Below are positions 43,042 through 52,120 of a DNA stretch of 64,000 nucleotides, piece after piece. This DNA is from Nitrososphaeria archaeon (GTDB taxonomy: Archaea; Thermoproteota; Nitrososphaeria; Nitrososphaerales; JANXEG01). Every line of letters starts with the position of its first letter. The stretch's first letter is position 1. Under the pieces are notes generated by a model. It was given only the letters and a program-made list of their open reading frames with translations. It was not told where the DNA came from and made no database searches. The position numbers were made by a program, and so were the translations under genes. The DNA is taken from assembly GCA_029775915.1 (NCBI GenBank), contig JARVKA010000001.1:348594-412593 (forward strand), in the 5' to 3' direction.

Positions 43042-44405
43042 AGAATTAACTCACCAATCCTCTTAATACCCTCCAAAATAAGTTCCTCAGATTGGCATAA
43101 AGATAATCTTATATAATTGGGATAATTCCCAAATATCGTTCCAGGCATAATAGCAACACCTTTCTTTTCTAATAAATCATTTGAGAATTTTTCACTATTA
43201 AAATTATCAATATTCGCTTTAGCGAATATAAAAATCCCTCCATCAGGCTTTTTAAAATCAAAAGGCAATTTTGCCAATGCTTTCGTAGCTACTTCTCTTC
43301 TTTTTAGCATAATTTCAAAATTCTTAACAATGTCAGATTTACATTCAATACTTTTAAGTGCAACATATTGAATAAATTTTGGCATACCCATTAATAAAGC
43401 GCTTTGCAACTTAATCATTTTCTCAATCGTTTGAGGATCAGATATCGCATAACATAATTCAATACCAATTAAATTAATTGGAAATGATCCTATTACTATA
43501 GATTTACAATTTTCAAATTGTAAAAGGCTTTTAAATTCTGTAAATGCATAAGTTGAGTAAAATTCATCACTCAAAATTTGTAAATTATAATCATGAGCCA
43601 AATCTACTATAGCTCTTAATGTATGTGAATCGATTATCTTTCCAGTAGGGTTATTTGGATTATTGAGAATAATCATGCATGTAGAGTCATTAATAATCTC
43701 ATTAATGTGTGTAAGATTGGGAGACCAATCATCTTTAAGATAAGTTTGGATTTTAATAACTCTACCACCCATAAGTTCAAACCATGGTTGATAACTTAAA
43801 TATGATGGTTGGAATATAATAATCTCATTACCAGGTGTGATGTGTAAATAAGTAGTGATAAATGTGGTGTATTTGCGACCAAGTGTGATTATCACATTCT
43901 TTGATGATAAATCCACTTTAAATTTTTCATTTATATATTTAGCTATCGCTTCCCTCAATTCGTACAATCCGCTCGCTTCTGTATAGTTTGGATAGGGCGA
44001 TTTTAAAGTATTGTGAAAAGCATCTATTACAAATTGTGAGGGTAAAAAATTAAGTTCATCTAACTCAAGATGTATAACACTCTTTCCTTGAGATTCTAAA
44101 TAATTTGCTTTAGCCAAAATATCTGGCAATGAAATTGATTCTTCCATTTGAATTCGCACAGACTCTTTTATTAAAAGGCTGAGAAGATGTGAAGCAAAGC
44201 GTTGATTTATACCTAGTTTATTACACTTCTTAAGAATTAAGCTTCTCAATTGAGCTTCAACAAATTTATCCTCAATATCTAACCCTTTTTCCCGCTTAAT
44301 CTCACCAATAGCTTTAGCGATTGCTAACCTTTTAGATACTAAATCAAATATTTGTAAAGTAATTCTTTTTATATCCTCTCTCAAAGATCTTAATTGTTGA
44401 TTCAT
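43038..44405 (-). CDS. Chorismate mutase fused to a lysine-less aminotransferase-like domain
   Basis: A 455-residue fusion. Residues 1-92 are an AroQ-type chorismate mutase (LRSLREDIKRITLQIFDLVS, KRLAIAKAIGEIKREKG). Residues about 95-455 are a fold-type I class I/II aminotransferase: NNPNNPTG at 248-255 and SDEFYST at 279-285 are intact, and RLSL near the end supplies the carboxylate Arg. At 306-319, where relatives have SxSKxxxxxGxRxGY, the sequence is GSFPINLIGIELCY, so both the PLP lysine and the following Arg are gone. Mutase activity is likely. Transamination is doubtful. It overlaps aroC and tyrA by 4 nt each. Confidence 0.85.
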   Translation of the reverse strand: MNQQLRSLREDIKRITLQIFDLVSKRLAIAKAIGEIKREKGLDIEDKFVEAQLRSLILKKCNKLGINQRFASHLLSLLIKESVRIQMEESISLPDILAKANYLESQGKSVIHLELDELNFLPSQFVIDAFHNTLKSPYPNYTEASGLYELREAIAKYINEKFKVDLSSKNVIITLGRKYTTFITTYLHITPGNEIIIFQPSYLSYQPWFELMGGRVIKIQTYLKDDWSPNLTHINEIINDSTCMIILNNPNNPTGKIIDSHTLRAIVDLAHDYNLQILSDEFYSTYAFTEFKSLLQFENCKSIVIGSFPINLIGIELCYAISDPQTIEKMIKLQSALLMGMPKFIQYVALKSIECKSDIVKNFEIMLKRREVATKALAKLPFDFKKPDGGIFIFAKANIDNFNSEKFSNDLLEKKGVAIMPGTIFGNYPNYIRLSLCQSEELILEGIKRIGELIL

Positions 44406-45514
44406 AAATTACACTTACGAGTAAGAACATTAGGAATGAATCCAGATCTCAAAGCTTGATCGGCTAGCACCAAGCTAGTTACACTCTCAACCACTGGTAC
44501 TGCTCTCGGCACTATGCATGGATCATGCTTACCAGATATTGTAATCTCTATTTCTTCCATAGTTTCTAAATTTACCGTTTTTTGAGGTTTAGCTATTGAT
44601 GCAGTCGGTTTAAATGCAACTCTGAATACAATGGGCATGCCATTACTAATACCGCCTAAAATCCCTCCTGCATTATTTGTTGCAGTAACAATCTTTCCAT
44701 TCACTATTTTGTATGGATCATTATTCTCTGAGCCTAACTTTCTCGCAGCATTAAAACCAATGCCAAACTCAACACCTTTAACTCCAGGTATGGAGAATAA
44801 AGCTTTGCTTAACTCTGAATCTAAAGATGAAAAAATAGGTTCACCAAGGCCTATAGGTACATTATTCACCACACATTCAATAATCCCTCCTACACTATCA
44901 CCAATCTTTTGAACTTCCAATATTTTATCTCTCATTTGTGAAGCAACCTGTAAATCCGGACATCTTACTTCATTTGTATATCTTAATCTACGCGCCTCAT
45001 CAAGATTAATCTTACCCGCTTTTATACCACCAATCTCTATTGTGTACGCTATAATCTCTAATCCCAATGTGTAATTAAGTAATTTTTTAGCTACCGCACC
45101 AGCCATAACAAAGCTAGCAGTTACTCTACCTGAAAATCTACCACCGCCTCGATAATCATTAAATCCACTATACTTTACATAAGCTGGATAATCTTCACGA
45201 CCAGGTCTTGGAGTTTTTGTAATAAGATCATAAGGTTTAGAATCAACATCTTTATTCCAAATTATCATGCAAATTGGTGCACCTGTAGTAAATCCATTGA
45301 ATACACCAGATAATATCTCAACTTTATCTTCTTCTTTGCGAGGAGTTGTGATTAATGATACTCCAGGCTTTCTCAAATCTAATTCATTTTGTATATCAAT
45401 CTCGCTTAAGGGGAGTCCAGCTGGGCACCCATCAATTACCACACCTACGCATTTACCATGACTTTCTCCAAAAGTAACGATTACAAAACGCTCTCCTAAA
45501 ATATTACCTGTCAA
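44402..45514 (-). CDS. aroC: Chorismate synthase
   Basis: This enzyme uses reduced FMN to convert 5-enolpyruvylshikimate 3-phosphate to chorismate. The 370 residues carry [18 protein letters not shown] near 16-33, the central [11 protein letters not shown] signature, [12 protein letters not shown], and the final [19 protein letters not shown]. All His and Arg residues of these motifs are present. It overlaps aroA upstream by 4 nt and the mutase fusion downstream by 4 nt. Confidence 0.96.
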   Translation of the reverse strand: MTGNILGERFVIVTFGESHGKCVGVVIDGCPAGLPLSEIDIQNELDLRKPGVSLITTPRKEEDKVEILSGVFNGFTTGAPICMIIWNKDVDSKPYDLITKTPRPGREDYPAYVKYSGFNDYRGGGRFSGRVTASFVMAGAVAKKLLNYTLGLEIIAYTIEIGGIKAGKINLDEARRLRYTNEVRCPDLQVASQMRDKILEVQKIGDSVGGIIECVVNNVPIGLGEPIFSSLDSELSKALFSIPGVKGVEFGIGFNAARKLGSENNDPYKIVNGKIVTATNNAGGILGGISNGMPIVFRVAFKPTASIAKPQKTVNLETMEEIEITISGKHDPCIVPRAVPVVESVTSLVLADQALRSGFIPNVLTRKCNL

Positions 45515-46815
45515 TTCTTTATAACCTCTAACTCACCATTTAATGCCATTAAATCTTTAATAAAATTTGGGTATGAAACACTTACAGTCTCAGCCCCTTC
45601 AACTATACAACCATTCTTTGAGATTAAGCCAGCTATACAAAATGCCATAAATAATCTATGATCATTATGAGCATCGAGAATTGCATATTTTAAATCTTTA
45701 CTCTCTTGTATTATCAAACCATCTTTTAGCTCTTTTACATCCACACCTAATTTATTTAACTCTAAAGCGAGATTTGAAATTCGATCACTTTCTTTAAATC
45801 TTGCATGCTCCACACCATATATTTTAACACTACCTTTAGCTTTTAATCCAAGAATAGCTAATACTGGTAAGAGATCGGGCGAATCGGATAGGTTAAATTC
45901 TCCACCTTCTAGCTTTCCTCCTTCAATTGTTGCATAGCCTTGATGCTCATTAACCTCAATATTTGCACCCATAACCTTAAGAATATCAATAATCTTCATA
46001 TCTGCTTGTGGTAATGAAAAATCAAGATTCTTCACAATTACCTTACTACCACAAAGAGCACCAGCAGCAAGTATAAATGATGCAGAGCTAAAATCACCAG
46101 GGACTTTAAATTCACATGGAGAATATTCTTGATTTGGAGGGATGCGATAACCTTCGTTCTCTTCTATAACTTTACCATTGTAACGTTTAATCATCTCTAA
46201 AGTTGCTTTAACATAAGGCCATGAAACACGCTTACCTGTAACTTTAATAAGTGTCTCTTTCTTTGCTTTTGGAGATGATATAAGAAGAGCAGATATAAAT
46301 TGGGATGAGATATCACTTCTAATCTCTGCAATTCCACCAAGCATACCACCACCTTTAACTATAATTGGTGGTAAACCATTCAATCTCGAAGACCAGCATT
46401 CGACGCCCAATTGATTTAATGCATCAAGAAGTGGTTGCATTGGCCGTTTTCGAATACTTGCATCGCCTGTTATTACAGTATAACCACTCGAGGTTAATGA
46501 TGAAACAGCTGTGATAATCCTTAAAGTGGTACCTGAATTTTCAACATTAATCACATCATCTGGTGGATTAAGAATTGATTTTCCCTTTACTAATACCTTA
46601 TCTTTCTCTTCTATAATCTCTGCACCAAAGCTTTTACATGCATTTAAAGTTGCATAAGTATCTTGGGAGTAAAGAGGATTAATAATTACAGATTTACCAT
46701 TGGATAAAGTAGAGAGGATTAAAGCTCTATGTGTATAACTTTTACTTGATGGTACTTCAACAATTCCTGAAATTATAGATGGATAAACCCGTACCTTACT
46801 CAATTTTAACACCAT
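45511..46815 (-). CDS. aroA: EPSP synthase (3-phosphoshikimate 1-carboxyvinyltransferase)
   Basis: This enzyme adds the enolpyruvyl group from phosphoenolpyruvate to shikimate 3-phosphate. The 434 residues contain VEVPSSKSYTHRALILSTLS (substrate Lys/Ser near 18-37), NSGTTLRIITAVSSL, GDASIRKRPMQPLLDALNQL and SPDLLPVLAILG, DHRLFMAFCIAGL. The whole family core is complete. The start overlaps aroK by 20 nt, and aroC follows with a 4-nt overlap. Confidence 0.95.
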   Translation of the reverse strand: MVLKLSKVRVYPSIISGIVEVPSSKSYTHRALILSTLSNGKSVIINPLYSQDTYATLNACKSFGAEIIEEKDKVLVKGKSILNPPDDVINVENSGTTLRIITAVSSLTSSGYTVITGDASIRKRPMQPLLDALNQLGVECWSSRLNGLPPIIVKGGGMLGGIAEIRSDISSQFISALLISSPKAKKETLIKVTGKRVSWPYVKATLEMIKRYNGKVIEENEGYRIPPNQEYSPCEFKVPGDFSSASFILAAGALCGSKVIVKNLDFSLPQADMKIIDILKVMGANIEVNEHQGYATIEGGKLEGGEFNLSDSPDLLPVLAILGLKAKGSVKIYGVEHARFKESDRISNLALELNKLGVDVKELKDGLIIQESKDLKYAILDAHNDHRLFMAFCIAGLISKNGCIVEGAETVSVSYPNFIKDLMALNGELEVIKN

Positions 46816-47671
46816 AAGCCTTGCTATTATTTACCATCGTTTTTATAACTTTACCTGGGAGCTTTGACCAAGATGAGACTATTTTATTAACAACATTTTC
46901 TTCACATACTGCTGCGATTGCTGGACCTTTACCCGATAAACCAGCTGCTAATGCGCCATTCATTAAAGCATCAATAATTGGTTGTGGAGAGAAGCCTAAT
47001 GCAGCAGAGTAAACGAGACCATTTAATGTAAGAGCTTTCCAATAATCGCCCTTTTCAGCCAATTTAAAAATTTCATTAACCAAAGGGCTCAACTTCTCCA
47101 AATTTGATTTATTTACATCCTTCGTATATAACTTCATTTCAGGTACATAAATAACTACTTGTAAATGATTTGGAGATGGTTCAAGCTTTACAATATGCCT
47201 TGAATAATTATCCGTTAATACGAAGCCACCAAAATAACTTGCACAAGCATCATCAAAAGCTCCAGTAATACTTACACCAGACTCAAGAGAGGCTTCCACA
47301 CCCAATTTTATTAAATCTATATCATCAAAACTTTTATCTAAAGCAGCACATGTGGCAAGTATAATAGCATTCGATACTGCACTTGAGCTTTTCAAACCTT
47401 TTGCAATTGGAATCTCAGATTTTGTAATAACTTTAGCACCAAGATTACTTATTGATAAAGCTTTAAAAACTCTCTCAACAGATTTTTTTGCTAAATCTAA
47501 ATTCTCATTCTTTGCATTTAAAATTTCTACCGAAATTTCTTCACCTTTAAAGATTTCAACCTCAGCCTCAACCTTTAATTTTATACCTAACGCTCCACCT
47601 TTTCCTGAAGCTATCGCATTTACTATTGAGATAGCCCCATGGGCTATACCTTTACCTTTCAATCTCGCCAC
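46796..47671 (-). CDS. aroK: Shikimate kinase, archaeal GHMP type
   Basis: This kinase phosphorylates shikimate but belongs to the GHMP superfamily rather than the bacterial AroK fold. The 291 residues have the ATP-binding IPIAKGLKSSSAVSNAIIL near 88-106, SVSITGAFDDACASYFGG and the C-terminal GLSGKGPAIAAV. The early HGAISIVNAIASGKGGALGI segment is typical. ATG 47671 lies inside the end of aroE (20-nt overlap), and aroA follows with a 20-nt overlap. Confidence 0.94.
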   Translation of the reverse strand: MARLKGKGIAHGAISIVNAIASGKGGALGIKLKVEAEVEIFKGEEISVEILNAKNENLDLAKKSVERVFKALSISNLGAKVITKSEIPIAKGLKSSSAVSNAIILATCAALDKSFDDIDLIKLGVEASLESGVSITGAFDDACASYFGGFVLTDNYSRHIVKLEPSPNHLQVVIYVPEMKLYTKDVNKSNLEKLSPLVNEIFKLAEKGDYWKALTLNGLVYSAALGFSPQPIIDALMNGALAAGLSGKGPAIAAVCEENVVNKIVSSWSKLPGKVIKTMVNNSKAYGVKIE

Positions 47672-48539
47672 CTTTTAACTCTCTTATTACAACTCTTTCC
47701 ATTATATCCTTTGGAGGTTCTATACCAGTCCATAATCGAAAGGAAGCAGCACCTTGCTCTACCAACATTTCATATCCAGGTATTGTAATTGCATTAACAG
47801 CTTCAGCATCTTTAATTAGTTTTGTTTTCAATGGGTTATAAACAATATCATAAACGATCATATTTGGCTTTATCAAATTTAAAGGAATTGGACTTTCATT
47901 AATATTTGGATACATACCGATTGGTGTAGCATTTACAATGATATCTGCATTCTTAATAACTTTAGAGATTTTTTCATCAATTAATAAATCGATCGAACAT
48001 TTTATATTGGTTCTTTTATAAATATAAGTAACTAAGTCTTCAGCTTTACTAATCGTTCTTGCAAGTATTGTGATATTTTTGCATCCTTCACGGATTAAAG
48101 CAGATACACATGCTCTAGCAGCACCACCTGAACCAAGAATAATTACTTTCATAGTTTGAATATTTGAGATTCTTCTCTTTAAGGGCTCTATAAAACCTTT
48201 CACATCCGTATTATAACCTATAAATCTTCCATTATCATTTACAACAGTATTTACTGCACCAGTATCTAAAGCGGTTTCATCAAGTGAATCAAGATATGTT
48301 ATAATGCTAACTTTATGCGGTATAGTTACATTAAATCCTTTCACATTCATAACTTTAAAACCTTCAATCGCTGCTTTAAGCCCATTCGGCTTTATATTGA
48401 AAGCTAAATAAACGTAATTCAAACCCTTTGATTTAAAAGCCTCATTCTGCATAATTGGCGAGAGAGAATGTTCAATAGGTGAACCTATAACACATATGAG
48501 CCTTGTTGATGAATTAATCTTCCAATTTAAGTATTGCAT
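47652..48539 (-). CDS. aroE: Shikimate dehydrogenase
   Basis: This NADP-dependent enzyme reduces 3-dehydroshikimate to shikimate. The 295 residues hold CVIGSPIEHSLSPIMQNEAF (substrate Ser pair), FNVTIPHKVSI with the catalytic Lys, NTDVKGFIEPL, ILGSGGAARACVSAL, the NADP-binding fold near 133, and MLVEQGAASFRLWTG at the end. The start overlaps aroD by 26 nt, and the end overlaps aroK by 20 nt, so all three are translationally coupled. Confidence 0.95.
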   Translation of the reverse strand: MQYLNWKINSSTRLICVIGSPIEHSLSPIMQNEAFKSKGLNYVYLAFNIKPNGLKAAIEGFKVMNVKGFNVTIPHKVSIITYLDSLDETALDTGAVNTVVNDNGRFIGYNTDVKGFIEPLKRRISNIQTMKVIILGSGGAARACVSALIREGCKNITILARTISKAEDLVTYIYKRTNIKCSIDLLIDEKISKVIKNADIIVNATPIGMYPNINESPIPLNLIKPNMIVYDIVYNPLKTKLIKDAEAVNAITIPGYEMLVEQGAASFRLWTGIEPPKDIMERVVIRELKGGEIER

Positions 48540-49209
48540 AAAGATCTAACATATCAACAAGGTTAAGTTGGCTTGGAGCTGCTGGTAAATTAAAGCTAGC
48601 GTATGTAAAAGGGCTTCCTAAATATGGGCATAAAATTCTGGAAATAATACCTTTTTCACCCATACAAAAAGCTATTAATTTCTTATCCTTAACTTCACGA
48701 TATAATGAGAGAATTTTAATGTTATCAGAGAAGTTAGATGCCATAGTAACTATCTTAATATAATTTGAGTAAGAGCTAGCTTCTTGAATGATTTTTAAAA
48801 GCTCATTTTTAGAAGGGGTTTTCTCAAAATCATGCCATGAAACAATTATATTCGTACCACTATTGAGAATATGAAGTGAATAATCATCCTTTCTTTTAAT
48901 AGTTGAAAGCTCTAAATCTAAATAAGCAGGCTTAAGTAAACTAAGCTCCCATAAAATTCTTAATCGCTCTTTTTCATCACCATTAAAATATCCCCCCTCA
49001 CTTTTGCAACGCATAGTGAATATACATTTATCAATGAATTCACTCAAAGTATTACATATCATTCTTAAATCGATATGAGTCATAAAATCGAGTCTTATCT
49101 CTATTAAATCACTACCTAATCTCAAAGCTTCTAAAATAGATTTTTTTAAACTCTCTAACTCTTTAGAAAGAATTGTTGTACAAATTTTAGGTCTTTTATT
49201 AAACTTCAT
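48514..49209 (-). CDS. aroD: 3-dehydroquinate dehydratase, type I
   Basis: This Schiff-base enzyme dehydrates 3-dehydroquinate to 3-dehydroshikimate. The 231-residue TIM barrel has LIEIRLDFM near 36-44, FTMRCKSEGG, IIVSWHDFEKTPS with the catalytic His, YIKIVTMASN with the Schiff-base Lys, and FCMGEKGIISRIL. It follows aroB' with a 4-nt overlap and overlaps aroE by 26 nt. Confidence 0.94.
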   Translation of the reverse strand: MKFNKRPKICTTILSKELESLKKSILEALRLGSDLIEIRLDFMTHIDLRMICNTLSEFIDKCIFTMRCKSEGGYFNGDEKERLRILWELSLLKPAYLDLELSTIKRKDDYSLHILNSGTNIIVSWHDFEKTPSKNELLKIIQEASSYSNYIKIVTMASNFSDNIKILSLYREVKDKKLIAFCMGEKGIISRILCPYLGSPFTYASFNLPAAPSQLNLVDMLDLYAILKLED

Positions 49210-50279
49210 TTTTCTAATAAAAATTCCTCTACACTTAACCCAAAGTGCCTACCAACTTTTTGGGAAATATTAACTAAAACTTCATCCCCTTTTTTAAGAT
49301 TCGTTACAGCAATAAGTTTACCATCTCTACCAACAAATCTTATCGTTTCTGCATTTTGCACAATCACAGAACCAATCTCTCCATCACATTCAGCTTTTAC
49401 AAGCATAAGTGGTCTTCGCTCAATCTTCATTCTACCTACAGTAACTATTTTTTGTGTACCATTTTGATTTACAATAAGTACTTCATCACCAGACTCTATT
49501 TCAGACAAATACTTAGTCTTACCATTTGGGACTTGAATGTAACTATGAATCGCACCAGCATTCACTCGAAATGGTCTTGGCGATGTAAATTCTGAACCTA
49601 TTGATTCATTATGAATTAAAAAGAAAAAGTTTGAACGACTCCCTACAAGCATACCATCGCCAAAGCTTAGTATAGAAGTTGTATCGATACAAGCCCTATC
49701 ACCCATACCAACTTCTCTTACATCAATAACTTTTGCAAACTTTAATTCAATTGGATTAAGTGGCGAAAGAATTAATTTCGCTTCTCTTACTTCATCAATA
49801 CTTTTTGCTGTTAATACTACACCATCCACACCCTTTTCCAATACTCCGAATAAGGTTTTAATTTCTTTAGGCTCAGAAATTCGCGTATATAACTTGCTTT
49901 GAAGCTTTTGAAATTCAGCTACTAAATTCTCCAATGGTATAATTCTCCAATCACTAGTCTCAACCAATACTGCATATGCACCATTTTTAGCTGCATTAAT
50001 CACAACTTCTATATCCTCTTTACTCTTAATCTCCATTGAGAATATAAATGGCTTTTTCAATACTTTTACTCTTTCAATATCCTCAATTTTATCAATTAAA
50101 ATTATATCCGCAAATTCTGAGTTATGAATTATTGAAAAATTTACTTTATCAAATTTTATCCGTTGTGGATCACATACGAAAAGCTTTATACCTTCATTAA
50201 CACAAAATTTGATGAATGATGATAAATCTTCAATTCCTTCATCCAATTGAATGATAATCTCTTTAAACTTTTGTGGCAT
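49206..50279 (-). CDS. aroB': 3-dehydroquinate synthase II (archaeal)
   Basis: This archaeal enzyme converts 2-amino-3,7-dideoxyheptulosonate to 3-dehydroquinate using NAD, replacing bacterial AroB and DAHP synthase. The 357 residues include VEVINAAKNGAYAVLVET-like and GVDGVVLTAKSIDEVREAK segments, GMGDRACIDTTS and GDGMLVGSRSNFFFLIHNES near 206-240, RPFRVNAGAIHSY, and a beta-rich C-terminal domain. The start overlaps the ADH synthase gene by 17 nt. Confidence 0.93.
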   Translation of the reverse strand: MPQKFKEIIIQLDEGIEDLSSFIKFCVNEGIKLFVCDPQRIKFDKVNFSIIHNSEFADIILIDKIEDIERVKVLKKPFIFSMEIKSKEDIEVVINAAKNGAYAVLVETSDWRIIPLENLVAEFQKLQSKLYTRISEPKEIKTLFGVLEKGVDGVVLTAKSIDEVREAKLILSPLNPIELKFAKVIDVREVGMGDRACIDTTSILSFGDGMLVGSRSNFFFLIHNESIGSEFTSPRPFRVNAGAIHSYIQVPNGKTKYLSEIESGDEVLIVNQNGTQKIVTVGRMKIERRPLMLVKAECDGEIGSVIVQNAETIRFVGRDGKLIAVTNLKKGDEVLVNISQKVGRHFGLSVEEFLLEK

Positions 50280-51060
50280 TTTCTAACTCCTTTAATGCTT
50301 CTTCAACAGATGCATTCTTCATAATTATTAAATGTAAAGCTTTCACAATCGCTGTAGGATTGCTATGTTGAAAAACATTCCTTCCAAAGGTAACGCCCAT
50401 AGCACCAGCTTCCATTGCGCCCTTTGCCATTTCTAAAATTTCACGATCTGTCTCTGCTTTCGGCCCTCCTGCAATTACTACAGGTACTGGACAACCTTTT
50501 ACAACCTTTTTAAATGAATCTGGATCACCAGTATATGGGGTTTTAACGATATCAGCACCTAACTCAGCACCAACTCTCGCCACATGAGCAGCAACATCAG
50601 AGTTACGAGGATCTTTAATATACTTACCACGTGGATACATCATAGCTATTAATGGTATACCCCATTCATCACAATCATCAGCTACACTACCCAATTTTAC
50701 CAGCATCTCTGGCTCCTCATCACAACCGATATTCACATGAACTGAAACAGCATCTGCACCAAGTTTTATCGCTTCCTCTACAGATGATACCCACATTTTT
50801 CTATTTGGGGAAGGTCCTAAATCAGTACTCGCTGAAAGGTGCATAATCAAACCACAATTTACAGGCTTTTTTAAAGATCGAATTATACCTTTATGAATGA
50901 GTATTGCTGTAGCCCCACCTCTCTCTATCTTCTCAATAGTGTTATGAATTTCGTCGAGGCCTTTAACAGGCCCCATACTAACTCCATGATCCATAGGTAT
51001 ACAAAGCATCTTTCCATTACATGTTATTCTATTAATACGAACTTCTTTACCAAATACCAT
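50263..51060 (-). CDS. aroA': 2-amino-3,7-dideoxy-D-threo-hept-6-ulosonate synthase
   Basis: This class I aldolase condenses L-aspartate semialdehyde with 6-deoxy-5-ketofructose phosphate, the first step of the archaeal shikimate route. The 265-residue barrel shows CIPMDHGVSMGPVKGLDEI near 21-39, LIHKGIIRSL, GADAVSVHVNIG, MMYPRGKYI, VKTPYTGDPDSFKKVVKG with the Schiff-base Lys, VIAGGPKAETDREIL and FGRNVFQH. It lies 4 nt after asd, whose product is its substrate. Confidence 0.94.
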   Translation of the reverse strand: MVFGKEVRINRITCNGKMLCIPMDHGVSMGPVKGLDEIHNTIEKIERGGATAILIHKGIIRSLKKPVNCGLIMHLSASTDLGPSPNRKMWVSSVEEAIKLGADAVSVHVNIGCDEEPEMLVKLGSVADDCDEWGIPLIAMMYPRGKYIKDPRNSDVAAHVARVGAELGADIVKTPYTGDPDSFKKVVKGCPVPVVIAGGPKAETDREILEMAKGAMEAGAMGVTFGRNVFQHSNPTAIVKALHLIIMKNASVEEALKELENATKV

Positions 51061-51064
51061 AATC

Positions 51065-52120
51065 TTACACCCATCCTTGAGCTAAAAGCAATTCAGCTGC
51101 AAGTATTGCGGTGCCAGCAGCTCCTCGAATGGTATTGTGGCTAAGTAGTGTAAGTTGTAAAGAATGCTCATCAATACCTCTTCTCACTCTACCTACAACC
51201 ACGCTCATACCAGGTATTGAACCAGCCATTCTATCTAACCTCGGTTGAGGTCTATCAAGCTCTTCTCTAACTATTATAGGTTGAGTAGGTGCGGTTGGTA
51301 ATTTAAGCCTTTGAGGCTCACCTTGGAAAGATCTCAAAGTTTCCTTAACATCATCTACATCTAGTTTATCCGATGATTCGATATACACCGTTTCTAAGTG
51401 ACCATCTAAAGTTGGAACACGATTACATGATACTGCAATTTTTAAATTCGCATTCATAATCTTCTCGCCATCAAATTTACCTAAAAGCTTTAAAGTTTCG
51501 ATTCTTACCTTCTCTTCCTCATCTTTAATATATGGAATCACATTCTCTATAATTAATAATGATGGAACTCCAGGAAATCCCGCTCCAGATACCGCTTGCA
51601 TGGTAGTAACGATTACTTTATTTATTTGGTATTTATCACAAAGTGGCTTTAATACCAAAGCCAATCCAACCGTAGTACAATTCGGTGTAGTTACTATAAA
51701 ACCGTCCCAACTTCTATTCTTCTTTTGAATCTTAATCAATTCGATATGATCTGGATTAACTTCAGGTATTATTAAAGGTACATCCTTTTCCATTCTATGC
51801 GTGCTTGCATCACTCACCAATGGGAAGCCAGCTTTTGCAAATAAAGGCTCAACCGTTTTAGCAACATCCGTAGGTAATGGTGAGAAAACCAAATCTGCAT
51901 CAATTACCCTTGGATCTGTAGGTAAAACTTCTAAATCTGCATATTTTGAAGGAATGTCATAAGCACCTTTCCAAGAAGCAGCTTCACCATAACGCTTACC
52001 AACAGACTCACTACCAGTTAAACATTTCACTCTAAAGTATGGATGATTAGCAAGCATATGTATGTAATCTTGACCAACCATTCCCGTAGCTCCTAATATT
52101 GCAACATCTATACTCTTCAT
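51065..52120 (-). CDS. asd: Aspartate-semialdehyde dehydrogenase
   Basis: This enzyme reduces aspartyl phosphate to aspartate semialdehyde. The 351 residues have the NADP fold ILGATGMVGQDYIHML, the catalytic Cys in TTPNCTTVGLALVLKP, TMQAVSGAGFPGVPSL, SCNRVPTLDGHLETVYIE with the active His, and GSIPGMSVVVGRVRRG. This is the archaeal/fungal subtype. It overlaps lysC by 4 nt and precedes ADH synthase, so its product can enter both amino-acid and aromatic synthesis. Confidence 0.95.
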   Translation of the reverse strand: MKSIDVAILGATGMVGQDYIHMLANHPYFRVKCLTGSESVGKRYGEAASWKGAYDIPSKYADLEVLPTDPRVIDADLVFSPLPTDVAKTVEPLFAKAGFPLVSDASTHRMEKDVPLIIPEVNPDHIELIKIQKKNRSWDGFIVTTPNCTTVGLALVLKPLCDKYQINKVIVTTMQAVSGAGFPGVPSLLIIENVIPYIKDEEEKVRIETLKLLGKFDGEKIMNANLKIAVSCNRVPTLDGHLETVYIESSDKLDVDDVKETLRSFQGEPQRLKLPTAPTQPIIVREELDRPQPRLDRMAGSIPGMSVVVGRVRRGIDEHSLQLTLLSHNTIRGAAGTAILAAELLLAQGWV

